Source: Rubricoccus sp038746605
GTDB taxonomy: Bacteria > Bacteroidota > Rhodothermia > Rhodothermales > Rubricoccaceae
Reading direction: 5' to 3'
Length of the DNA stretch: 64,000 nt
NCBI GenBank assembly: GCA_038746605.1
Contig: JBCDKM010000017.1
Span: forward strand, 43,589-107,588
Shown: in pieces, positions 18,343-26,644 of the stretch
Layout of the letters: every line of letters starts with the position of its first letter
Numbering within the stretch: the first letter of the stretch is position 1
The notes under the pieces: model-generated
What the model saw: only the letters and a program-made list of their open reading frames with translations
What the model was told of the DNA's origin: nothing
The model's database searches: none
Program-made: the position numbers and the translations under genes

Positions 18343-19125
18343 CAGCTTCCTCCTAATGTGCAGTCTCCGTTGCATCCGTACAGCAGCGCAGTGCCACATC
18401 CGAAGTGATCCGTAGAGTCACAGGCACTGCTCTCCATACATTCCGTCCCTGGGCTCGTCCCACCAGTGCACCAATCGCTCACAATGCTACACTCGCACTG
18501 GAATCCAGGGGCTTTTTGACTTTGGGCGTCATCTTCTGTCTCACCCGGTCGTCGGATCTCAACAAAAATGTTGCGCGCCAATGCTGCGCCGAATATTTCT
18601 TCTAGTTCTTCTCTGGAGCCAATCTCGGAGGCGACCTGATCTCGCCTTTCCTGACTAGAACCTTCATCTACGTACAGGTCATCTGAGACGAGTTGAATGG
18701 TCTCACGGAGCTTTCGGGCCTGGGTGGAGTTCAAGTTACCGCTCTCCAGGTAGGCTGAGAGATGGTTTCGCATCGTCTCCCCTCGGATGAAGGGCGTTGC
18801 TGCGTGGAAAACTGCCCGCTGAACAGAGCGAGGCAAGTCGTATAACCTCTCCACATCAGACGTGATTGCGCTAGGATTGGCCTGAACCCAAGCCGTAGCG
18901 GTTCGGCAGGACACGTTAGCGGGCAACTCAGCTGCGCTCAAGTTCGAGATGGTCGTTGGTAGTTCAGTGTTATTTATACGATCGATTTCGACAGCGCTCT
19001 CAGAGGCATCGCAGCCTACTCCGACGATGAGAGAGGAGAGAAGCGCGAGGATATAGAGCTGGGGGGGGGTGCTGCACGGTTAGACGAGAAGTGAGGGAGG
19101 GTTTAGGTATGCTCCGACTAAGCAT
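18342..19125 (-). CDS. Fulvocin C-like bacteriocin precursor, frame interrupted at a C9 tract
   Basis: The main open part (18342-18941 and its upstream extension) encodes a long propeptide. Its last ~50 residues hold eight Cys: the spacing opens C-E-C-S-x-x-S-D-x-C and ends GCGTALLYGCNGDC. From memory this closely matches Myxococcus fulvus fulvocin C and the fulvocin-related family, which has four disulfides. Upstream in frame there is a signal peptide core (LYILALLSSLIVGVGC) but no start codon. A good ribosome binding site (19136-19141) and ATG (19125) lie upstream in a different frame, and the frames meet at nine C (19069-19061). With eight C the gene would be continuous at 260 residues. 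Base composition is visibly less GC-rich than its neighbours, suggesting transfer. Confidence 0.72.
18348..18354 (-). promoter_or_regulatory. Ribosome binding site of the TlpA-type gene
   Basis: AGGAGGA on the minus strand, 5 bases before the ATG at 18342 and inside the end of the bacteriocin gene. It fixes the start of the thioredoxin gene and shows coupled translation. Confidence 0.8.
19061..19069 (-). repeat. Homopolymer run of nine C (coding strand)
   Basis: Nine consecutive G on the plus strand at the junction between the ATG-proximal frame and the signal-peptide frame of the bacteriocin precursor. Loss of one base, or gain of two, would join the frames. It could be a contingency locus or a sequencing error. 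Confidence 0.8.
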
Positions 19126-19135
19126 AATGAAGCGA

Positions 19136-19141
19136 CTCCTC
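19136..19141 (-). promoter_or_regulatory. Ribosome binding site before the bacteriocin precursor ATG
   Basis: GAGGAG on the minus strand, 10 bases before the ATG at 19125 and only 4 bases past the stop codon of the large kinase (19145). It supports 19125 as the true start and an operon with the kinase. Confidence 0.6.
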
Positions 19142-19144
19142 ATA

Positions 19145-22100
19145 TCAAAGATGAATCGTTCCTTTTTTCTCGCTACCGCCGACTCGCGGTCTCTCAGGGT
19201 GACCGCCCCCCTCCGCCTCGGTGCCGAGGCGGGCAGACTCGGAAGACTCCACGAGGGGAAACCGAAGCGTGAATGTGGTGCCGGTCGCGGGGCTTTCGGT
19301 CTCGGTCTCGAACGAGATCGTGCCACCTGCGGCCTCCACCGCTCGCTTGACGACCGCTAGCCCCAGTCCCATCCCGCTCGATTTCGTGCTGAACGACGGC
19401 TGGAAGATCTTCTCGCGGGCCTCCTCCGGCACGCCCGTCCCCGTGTCTGTCACCTCCGCGATGGCAACGGGCGTCCCGTCGGTAGCCTTGGCACGGTACG
19501 TCCGCAGCGCGATGCGGCCCGGTTGGCCGTCGCGTTCATCGAGCGGTGGCATGGCCTGGTGCGCGTTGGTGAGCAAGTTCACGAAAGCCCGGCGCAGCTC
19601 CTCTCGGTCGGCGGTGATGGGGAGTTCCACGTGTGCGAGATCTGCCTGGAAGGTGGCGCGCGTGGCAGACATCAGCGCCTCGCTTTCGAAGAGGGCCGCC
19701 GCTTCCCTCGCGACCTCCCCGAGGTCGAGGGCCTCGGGGTTGCGGAGCGGCAGCCGCGCGAAGTTGGAAAACTCACTCGCGATGCGCGCGAGGCTCTCGA
19801 TCTGGTCCACGAGCATCTCGGTCGTCCGCTCGAAGGCGCCCGCGAACTTGCGCTCTTCCGGCGCGGCATCCTCTCCCGGGAGGCGGAAAATGCGGCGGAG
19901 ATGCTGCACGCTCAGCTTCATCGGCATGAGCGGGTTCTTGATCTCGTGGGCTACCTGGCGGGCCATCTCGCGCCAGGCTAGTTCGCGCTCCTGCTCCGCT
20001 AGTTGGCGGCGGCTCTCGGAGAGCTGCTGCTGCATCGCGTTGAAGGTCTCCACCAGCTCGCCCACCTCGTCGCGCGTCTCGACCGGGATGGGTTCTTCGC
20101 TGCGCCCCTCACCGACCGCGCGGAGGCCCTGCTGGAGACGCCCGAATGGCCGTGTGAGCTGCCCCGCGAGGAGCGCCGCGCCCGCCGCAATCGCGACGAG
20201 CAGCACGAGCAACCCGCCGAAGAGGTACGTCAGCATTCGCGCCTGCCCCGCCTCGATAGCCGCTTGCTCCGGGAGCGTCGGTACTGCCGCTGCGCCGATG
20301 GGGATGCCCGAGGAATCCGGGAGGGCCTTGTAGCCGGTGGTGTACGCAAAGCCACCGTCGCCCGTCCCGATGCGGGATTCCGCGAAGGCAAACGGGCGCC
20401 CCTCCACATAGAGTGCGTGGAAGACCTCGGCCGGGAGACGCGGCTCGATGAGTCGCTGCGTGACCAGTTGGCGTCGGCTGCTCGCGAGAAGGTTCGCTCC
20501 TCGGTAGAGGTGCATGTCAAAGCCGAGTTGAGCCGAGAGTGCGTCCGGCCTCGCGCCTTCGAGGAGGGAGCCGGTCGGCGTGCCGGGCTCTGCTTCGGTG
20601 CCGAGGGCGGCCTCCACGCGGCTGAGCCGCTGACGAAGGAGGTCTTCTACCGCCTGTTCGTTCTGCTGTTCGATCACGTTTTGCCCCACGAGTCCTGTCA
20701 GTGCGACGCTCGCGAGCCCGACGAGCAGGAACCGATTGAGCACCTTGTCTCGGAACCGAGTGCGAGGCGCCGGGAGCAAACCCAGCCGCCTCCGTACGGG
20801 CAGAGCGGCCACGTAGAGCATCATCCCAACGGACAGCCCAGCGAGCGTCAGCCGAAGCAGCACGAGCAGAACGTCCAGCGGATCACCCGCCGCTACGCGT
20901 GCGGAGACCACGTCCCGCGTGCCATCGCCGACGCGGACATAGAAGGCCTGGAACGTCTCGCCGTCGGCACGTTCGGGTCGTCTCGCGGCCCCGGCGCCCG
21001 CCTCCAGGAGCTGCACCACGTCTTCGGGAAGGCGGAACGGCGCCTCCTCCCCGCCTCGCGCGAGGACGCCATCGTCGTACTCGGCGTAGGTCACAGACTC
21101 ATCGTCGAGGCCGAAGAGGTCGGCGGGCGCGAGGACGCGGGGGAACGGGGTCTCGGCGGCGAACCGGGCGGGACGGGGCGTCGCACGGACGTAGATCCAC
21201 GCGCGAGGGTCCTCGCCGTCTGATAACGGGCCGATGCCCGCGTATCGCGGGATGCTGCGCCCTTCGCGCGAGGGCGCGCTACCGACGAAGAAGCCGCCTT
21301 CATCGCGCGTCTCGTAGCGCTCGCGGAGGGAGCCGAAGGCAAGCGGATCGTCAGCGGGAGGTCTGGGGGCGCCGCCCTCGGCGAAGCCGCCGAGCGTGTC
21401 GCCGGTGGGCGAGATAAAGGTCAACTCGGCTGCAACATCGGCGAGGGAGCCGAGGAGAGAGGAACGGACGAGTCCAGCCGCGAGGTCGCCGAGGGACTGG
21501 CGGGTGGAATCGAGGGTGGCGGAAGAGTCGCGGACGGGCTCGGTGACGGGGAGTCCGCGCCGGAGCGAGTCCGCTACCGCGACGGCATCGAGGAGGGCCG
21601 GGCGAAGGGCGTCGTCGCCTCGCGCCTCCGTGAGGACTTGGTCCAGGGCGTAGGTGACGCGCTGGTCTCGGCCCTCGGCGAACTGGCGCGACGCGTCTGA
21701 GAGGAGGGCGTCCGTGCGCTCGCGGAGGGGATGCGCCATAAAGCCGTACGCGATGGGCGCCAGCGCAAAGACCGCGAGCAGGAGGCCTCGGAAGGTGAGC
21801 AGCGCGCTCCATCGCGACGGGCCACCCGCGAGCCAGAGCCCGAGCACACCGCCGAGCCCTGCCAGCCCGACCGCCGCGAGCACCGGCTGACCGCCAACGA
21901 CCGCCGCCATCGCGCCCGCCGACCCGAGCGCGGCGCCGACCACCAGAGTGCGAGACCTCAGCGAACGCCTCGCGCCGAGGACCACGGCCCCTGCCACGGC
22001 GCACGCCGCCACCGCCGCGACGAGGAGCAGCGAGCCCAGCGCCACCACGAGCAGCCCGTCCACGACGGCGCCTGCGCGGTCGGCGAAGCCGAGTTGAGGG

Positions 22101-23326
22101 GCATCCAGCACGGCGCTACGCGTGACGGCTGCGAGCGCCCCCACCGCCCCGGCAGATGCTCCCACGACGGCCCCGAGGCCGAAGACCGCGCGGAGGGGTC
22201 CCGCCTCGGTAGATCGGTGGGCCACCTCAGCATAGCGGATGGCGAACCCGAGAGCACCAGCTGCGAGAGCGAGCGCGAAGAGAGCGGTCAGCGCGAGGTC
22301 GCCCGCGCTTCGAAGGAGCCCCCAGCCCACGTCCGAGGCGAGGATGAGCGGGTCGAAGAGCGGCGGCGTCTCGCGACCTCCACCGAGCCAGCGCACGGGC
22401 ACATCGAGGTGGAGGAGCGCGAACCGGGAGGCCACGAGGGCCACCGCCAGCCCGGTCAGCCCAGCGCTCGCCTCGGCCCAGCGGCGCCGGGTGCTCCGAT
22501 TCATCGCTCGCCGCACGAGCACCCCCACGAAGCCCACGCCTCCAGCGAGCAGCCAGCCCATCAGCAGCACACACCAGAAGCCTTGCACGTCACGAAAGCG
22601 GTCACGGACAGCCGCGACGAGCGCCTCGCGCGTGGGAACGGGTACGCGGATCCAGCCCACCCCCTGCCCCCCGAGCCCGACGAGTGGAACGGCACCACCA
22701 GCGGGTGCGGTGCGACGCGAGGAGACGAGGAGTTCGAAGGGGCCATCTACCTGCGCGCGCCAATCGTCCGCGAGGTCGTAGTCCTGGAGGAACCGGTTGC
22801 GAACCGGCACGGACGCCTGGGCCAGCCGGACCACCCGCACCGCGCCTACCGCCGAGTCGGCTACGACCACGGGCGCCCAGACGACAAAAGCCCGCCGCTC
22901 GGCGCCGTCCGCGACGGCGAGCGACACGAGTGAGTCCGGGACCTGACGCACGCCGAGGCGGAACGCACCGCCACGCCACGCGACGAGGTCGCCTTGCGCC
23001 CCATAGACCTCTAGGGACGTGAACGATTGCTCCTCGCGCGAGATGAGCGCATCCACCGCACGGCCCGACACGCCAGGCACGGAATCCGTCAGCGCTAGGC
23101 GAACGCCCGGGAGGCCCGCCACAGCCTCGACCTCGCGTTGCATTCCAGCCAGGAGGTCCGTCGCGAGAGCCTGGACCGCAGACGCTCGTTCCTGCTGTAC
23201 CCGACGAGCGCCCGCCTCGCTTCCAGCCTGTGCCGCGACGACCGCTTCGACGGCAAGCGTCAGCGGCACAAGCAGTGCCAGCCCGACCGCGATGAGGCCA
23301 AAAACCACTGCGCGACGACGGCGCAT
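19145..23326 (-). CDS. Large NtrY-like sensor histidine kinase
   Basis: A 1393-residue membrane kinase, unusually long. The N-terminal membrane segment and periplasmic sensor (about residues 30-240) are followed by a long polytopic region with roughly ten or more hydrophobic stretches, then a second extracytoplasmic region. A HAMP-like linker precedes the HisKA His in ARQVAHEIKNPLMPM and an HATPase domain (TDTGTGVPEE, SSGMGLGLAVV). The His-box form resembles NtrY. The C-terminus (SARLGTEAEGGG onward) is encoded by a copy of the palindromic repeat and probably lies beyond the functional fold. I used the ATG at 23326, just before the first membrane segment. The bacteriocin gene follows by 19 bases. 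Confidence 0.88.
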   Translation of the reverse strand: MRRRRAVVFGLIAVGLALLVPLTLAVEAVVAAQAGSEAGARRVQQERASAVQALATDLLAGMQREVEAVAGLPGVRLALTDSVPGVSGRAVDALISREEQSFTSLEVYGAQGDLVAWRGGAFRLGVRQVPDSLVSLAVADGAERRAFVVWAPVVVADSAVGAVRVVRLAQASVPVRNRFLQDYDLADDWRAQVDGPFELLVSSRRTAPAGGAVPLVGLGGQGVGWIRVPVPTREALVAAVRDRFRDVQGFWCVLLMGWLLAGGVGFVGVLVRRAMNRSTRRRWAEASAGLTGLAVALVASRFALLHLDVPVRWLGGGRETPPLFDPLILASDVGWGLLRSAGDLALTALFALALAAGALGFAIRYAEVAHRSTEAGPLRAVFGLGAVVGASAGAVGALAAVTRSAVLDAPQLGFADRAGAVVDGLLVVALGSLLLVAAVAACAVAGAVVLGARRSLRSRTLVVGAALGSAGAMAAVVGGQPVLAAVGLAGLGGVLGLWLAGGPSRWSALLTFRGLLLAVFALAPIAYGFMAHPLRERTDALLSDASRQFAEGRDQRVTYALDQVLTEARGDDALRPALLDAVAVADSLRRGLPVTEPVRDSSATLDSTRQSLGDLAAGLVRSSLLGSLADVAAELTFISPTGDTLGGFAEGGAPRPPADDPLAFGSLRERYETRDEGGFFVGSAPSREGRSIPRYAGIGPLSDGEDPRAWIYVRATPRPARFAAETPFPRVLAPADLFGLDDESVTYAEYDDGVLARGGEEAPFRLPEDVVQLLEAGAGAARRPERADGETFQAFYVRVGDGTRDVVSARVAAGDPLDVLLVLLRLTLAGLSVGMMLYVAALPVRRRLGLLPAPRTRFRDKVLNRFLLVGLASVALTGLVGQNVIEQQNEQAVEDLLRQRLSRVEAALGTEAEPGTPTGSLLEGARPDALSAQLGFDMHLYRGANLLASSRRQLVTQRLIEPRLPAEVFHALYVEGRPFAFAESRIGTGDGGFAYTTGYKALPDSSGIPIGAAAVPTLPEQAAIEAGQARMLTYLFGGLLVLLVAIAAGAALLAGQLTRPFGRLQQGLRAVGEGRSEEPIPVETRDEVGELVETFNAMQQQLSESRRQLAEQERELAWREMARQVAHEIKNPLMPMKLSVQHLRRIFRLPGEDAAPEERKFAGAFERTTEMLVDQIESLARIASEFSNFARLPLRNPEALDLGEVAREAAALFESEALMSATRATFQADLAHVELPITADREELRRAFVNLLTNAHQAMPPLDERDGQPGRIALRTYRAKATDGTPVAIAEVTDTGTGVPEEAREKIFQPSFSTKSSGMGLGLAVVKRAVEAAGGTISFETETESPATGTTFTLRFPLVESSESARLGTEAEGGGHPERPRVGGSEKKGTIHL
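19213..19232. repeat. Palindromic repeat, 20-nt class, within the kinase gene
   Basis: Perfect arms around a TG centre, in frame near the 3' end of the kinase gene, encoding ARLGTEAEG on the minus strand. Its flanks (CCCTCCGC before and GGGCAGACT after) match those of the mutS2 copy. Confidence 0.85.
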
Positions 23327-23407
23327 GGGGGGAGGCGGCACGGAGTCAGACTCAGTCACACCCGAAGCTACGGGGCGCCTTCCACGCACGATGGCTCTTC
23401 GGGTCGC

Positions 23408-23428
23408 CCGCCTCGGGTACCGAGGCGG
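23408..23428. repeat. Palindromic repeat, 20-nt class (3-nt centre)
   Basis: Perfect 9-nt arms around GTA, six bases past the stop codon of the DUF4783 gene. Confidence 0.85.
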
Positions 23429-23434
23429 GACCGG

Positions 23435-23878
23435 TCAGCCGCTCGTGCGAAGCGAGGAGCCCCGGTCGATGCGAATCGCGACCAGCGACCAGTCCCGGCC
23501 ATTGACGCGGTGCACCACCCGGACGCTGAGCGGTGTGCCGCCGTCACGTGTCCAGTACCGCCCGATGGCCGTCCGGCCGTCGTCCGTCGTGGAGCGCTCT
23601 CCGAAGGCGACGCGCTGGGGTGGGTAGCGGCGGAAGAAGTCGCGGAGGACATGCGTAGCCTGCCCGCGTCGGTACATCCCACCCTCACCGAAGACGACCA
23701 CCTCGACGCGACTCGCAGCGTCGGCGAAGACACCGTCGGCGTCGGCCCCTTCGAGAGCATCGGCGACGCGCTCCAGCGCCTCGTCGGCCTGCGCGAGCGT
23801 GGGGGACGGAACGAAGGACACCGTCACAATGGCGACGGTGAATAGAGCGAGGGAGCGGAGGAGCGGCGCGAGGGTCAC
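23435..23878 (-). CDS. DUF4783 domain exported protein
   Basis: A 147-residue protein with an N-terminal hydrophobic export signal (LFTVAIVTVSFVPSPTLAQ). A DUF4783 domain follows: LERVADALEGADADGVF, then VEVVVFGEGGMYRRGQA, FFRRYPP, and a C-terminal VNGRDWSLVAIRI. The fold resembles NTF2/SnoaL-like cones; its role is unknown and it is typical of Bacteroidota-like genomes. The start is probably the GTG at 23878, because the longer frame before it lacks export features. It lies downstream of mutS2. Confidence 0.78.
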   Translation of the reverse strand: MTLAPLLRSLALFTVAIVTVSFVPSPTLAQADEALERVADALEGADADGVFADAASRVEVVVFGEGGMYRRGQATHVLRDFFRRYPPQRVAFGERSTTDDGRTAIGRYWTRDGGTPLSVRVVHRVNGRDWSLVAIRIDRGSSLRTSG

Positions 23879-24047
23879 GGAGTCAGCGGCGGGCCCGGAG
23901 GTCGAGACGCTTGGAACGCAGCAAAAGGTAGGCCGTGAGGCCGGATCCCGCAATGCTGCCTCGTAGCCGTGTTCCTCGCGAAACGCCCGCGCGAGATCCG
24001 CGACAGCCTGTCCACGGTGGTGTTCATCTCGCGACCCGCCCCTCGCT

Positions 24048-26534
24048 CTACCCGAGTCGCACGATGGTGACGCCATCGCCGCCCTGGTCCCACTCGGCCG
24101 CCTCGAAGCCCGCCACGTCGCGCCGTCGCGCGAGTTGGTTGTGGATGGCTTGCCGGAGCGCACCCGTTCCCTTCCCATGTAGGATCTCGACGGCGGGAAG
24201 ACCGGCTGCCAACCCCTCGTCCACGAGCCGCTCCACCTCCGGTAGCGCCGCCTCCACCCGCTGACCCCGGAGATCCACTTTGCGCCGTGCCCGCGTAATG
24301 GGCAACGGGTCGCTCGCCGCCGGACCGCCCACGATCACGGTCTGCTGTTTAGCGCCACCCACCTTGGTCAGCCGCTTCAGCTTCACGCGCGAGGTCAGCG
24401 CCCCGAGCGCCACCACCGCCTCCTTGTCCGTCAGTTCGATCACCTCTCCGACCGCCCCGGCGTCGTCCAGCCGCACCTGATCGCCGACCTGGATCGGTCC
24501 CTCCGCCTCGGCGCCGAGGCGGGCAGACTGGGCACGGCCGTTCGTGGCAGGCGCGCGTCGTTTCTGGCGCTTTGAGACGTTCCGCGCGCGGCGCGCGACG
24601 GCCTGCTTCTTCTCCTCCAACTCGGCGCGGGCGAGCGCCGTGGCCTCCTTCTCTGCCTCGGCCTCCTTGATCTCGCGGACGGCCCGCTCCACGGCGGCGT
24701 TGGCGTCTTTGAGCACCTTCTCGGCGTCCGCGAGGGCAGCGGCCTTGATGGCGTCGCGCTCGGCGCGGTGTTTGTCGAGGCGCTGCTCGTAGTCGGCACG
24801 GACGCGGTCGGCCTTCGCGAGTTGCTCCTCGGCCTCCTGGCGGACTCGTTCAGCAGCTTCGGAGCGCGCTTCGGCCTCGGCCAGCAGGTCCTCCAACCGC
24901 GCCATCCCCTCCCCGACCGTCTCGCGTGCCTCCGCGATGACCGGCGCGTCCAGCCCTACACGGCGAGCGATCTCGAACGCGTATGACGAGCCCGGCACGC
25001 CGGACTGGAAGCGATACGTCGGCTCCAGGCGCTCGCGCGAGAACTCCATCGCGGCGTTCTCCGCGCCGGGCGTGTCGTGCGCGAACGCTTTGAGCTCCCC
25101 GATGTGGGTCGTCGCGAGAGTGAGGGCGCGGCGCTGCGTGAGCCGCCGGAGGACCGCCTTCGCGATGGCGCCACCCTCGGCGGGGTCCGTCCCGGTCCCG
25201 GCCTCGTCCATGAGCACGAGGGAGCGGTCGTCCGCCTCCTCCAGCACGCGCTTCATGAGCACGAGGTGGCTGGTAAACGTGGAGAGGTCGTCCTCGATGG
25301 ACTGCCGGTCGCCTACATCGACGAAGAGCCGAGTCGGCAGCACGACGCGCGTCCCCGGCGCGGCGGGCACGGGCAGGCCGCATCCCGCCATCAGCGCGAA
25401 GAGCCCGACGGTCTTGAGCGCGACGGATTTGCCGCCCGCGTTCGGCCCGGTGACAATCAGCGTGTGCGTGGCCTCGCCCTGCGCCTCCTCACCTAGCGTC
25501 AGGTCCAGCGGGACGACCTCGCGCGGCTCCGGAGCGCGGCCGGTCTCCCGGCGGATGCGCGAGGCCCCGGCGCGGATGTGCAGCACGAGGGCAGGATTCC
25601 GCGCCTTGACGAGCCGCATCGGGCCGGATTCTGCGATCTCGGGCACGAGGGCGTCCAGATCTTGCGCCAGCCGCCCGGCGGCGAACGCCTCGTCTAGGAT
25701 CGCGAGCGCCCCGAGGCCCTGCTCTACGTCGCGCCGGTGGTGACGGAGATGACCGCTCAGGTCGGCCAGGATCCGCTCGATCTCGCGCCCCCTCGCGATC
25801 TGCAGTTCGCGGATCTCGTTGTTGATCTCGACGGCCCGCGTGGGCTCAACGTAAAACGTCTGGCCGGAGCCCGAGACATCCTGAACGAAGCCGTCCACCT
25901 TGCGCTTGGCCTCGGCGCGAATGGGGATCACAGCGCGGCCTCCGCGAATCGTCGGCTGGTCCTCGGCGGCCCACCCCTCGGCAGCAGCGGCGCGAAGTGC
26001 GCTCTGGACCGCCGCGCGCACCTGCCCCTCCAGGCTCGCGATCTGCCGCGAGAGCCGTTGGAGTTCCGGGCTCGCGTCGTCGCGGACGCTCCCGTCCTCG
26101 TCGATGGCCCGCGCGATGCGGTCTTCGAGCGCCTTGAGGACGGTGATCCGCCGCGCTTCTGCCCAGAGCGCCGGGGCGGTCTCGCGGCGGGCGAGGAGGT
26201 CGTCGTGGAGGGTGCGGAGCGTTTCGAGAACGTGGCGCACGTCGGCCAGGTCCTCGCCGCTGGCGACGGCGCCCTCCGGCCCGAGGCGTCGCAGGATGGG
26301 CCGGACCTCGGCGGCCTGGCGGACGGGCACGGGCACGCCACTCGCGAACGCCTCGCGCATCTCGCCGGCGCGGAGTAGAGCGGGCCGGACTGCCTCAGCG
26401 CTGGACTGCGGGCGGAGCGCGTCGAGTCTTTCCCGGCCGTACGGCGTCCGGGCGTTCGCGGTCAGCCGGGCGCGGACGAGATGAAAGCCGAGGCGGGTCT
26501 CGGCATCGGCAGGATGAAGATCGATCTCAGGCAT
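24048..26534 (-). CDS. mutS2: MutS2-family endonuclease/ATPase
   Basis: An 828-residue MutS2: MutS core without the mismatch-recognition domain, with ATPase Walker A TGPNAGGKSVALKTVG and Walker B region LVLMDEAGTGTDP. A long charged coiled coil (about residues 520-660) leads to a KOW-like stretch (IQVGDQVRLDDAGAVGEV) and a C-terminal Smr nuclease domain (VDLRGQRVEAAL, HGKGTGALR). MutS2 proteins act against recombination or rescue collided ribosomes. Just before the KOW-like stretch (about residues 670-680) a palindromic repeat is translated in frame as SARLGAEAEG, an insertion at a domain boundary. Confidence 0.93.
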   Translation of the reverse strand: MPEIDLHPADAETRLGFHLVRARLTANARTPYGRERLDALRPQSSAEAVRPALLRAGEMREAFASGVPVPVRQAAEVRPILRRLGPEGAVASGEDLADVRHVLETLRTLHDDLLARRETAPALWAEARRITVLKALEDRIARAIDEDGSVRDDASPELQRLSRQIASLEGQVRAAVQSALRAAAAEGWAAEDQPTIRGGRAVIPIRAEAKRKVDGFVQDVSGSGQTFYVEPTRAVEINNEIRELQIARGREIERILADLSGHLRHHRRDVEQGLGALAILDEAFAAGRLAQDLDALVPEIAESGPMRLVKARNPALVLHIRAGASRIRRETGRAPEPREVVPLDLTLGEEAQGEATHTLIVTGPNAGGKSVALKTVGLFALMAGCGLPVPAAPGTRVVLPTRLFVDVGDRQSIEDDLSTFTSHLVLMKRVLEEADDRSLVLMDEAGTGTDPAEGGAIAKAVLRRLTQRRALTLATTHIGELKAFAHDTPGAENAAMEFSRERLEPTYRFQSGVPGSSYAFEIARRVGLDAPVIAEARETVGEGMARLEDLLAEAEARSEAAERVRQEAEEQLAKADRVRADYEQRLDKHRAERDAIKAAALADAEKVLKDANAAVERAVREIKEAEAEKEATALARAELEEKKQAVARRARNVSKRQKRRAPATNGRAQSARLGAEAEGPIQVGDQVRLDDAGAVGEVIELTDKEAVVALGALTSRVKLKRLTKVGGAKQQTVIVGGPAASDPLPITRARRKVDLRGQRVEAALPEVERLVDEGLAAGLPAVEILHGKGTGALRQAIHNQLARRRDVAGFEAAEWDQGGDGVTIVRLG
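24503..24522. repeat. Palindromic repeat inside mutS2
   Basis: Perfect arms around CG, in frame in the linker between the coiled coil and the KOW-like stretch. The surrounding ~30 bases match the copy at the 3' end of the large kinase gene except at two positions. Confidence 0.9.
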
Positions 26535-26608
26535 CGCGGCACTCTACGCGCGCACGGCCGTCTCGTGCCTGCGCGGGCGCGCTCTTGCCTCAGTGTTCGC
26601 GAGTTCGG

Positions 26609-26642
26609 CCGCCTCGGTGGGTCCGCGGACGTACCGAGGCGG
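26609..26642. repeat. Palindromic repeat, 34-nt class
   Basis: Perfect arms with an inner palindrome GTCCGCGGAC, two bases from the stop codon of the Doc gene. It is the most symmetric member of the long class. Confidence 0.9.
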
Positions 26643-26644
26643 AG

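Noticed and set aside
19000..19326. A 108-codon minus-strand open frame covering the kinase tail and the bacteriocin leader
   Set aside because: Only its last part (from the ATG at 19125) looks used, as the start of the bacteriocin precursor. The rest is the shadow of the kinase gene.
23875..24093. Possible small gene between mutS2 and DUF4783: an ATG at 24027 opens a frame, and another frame ends in a hydrophobic stretch (LTAYLLLRSKR)
   Set aside because: The two pieces are in different frames and neither has both a good start and a meaningful product. It could be a decayed small membrane protein, but the evidence is too thin.
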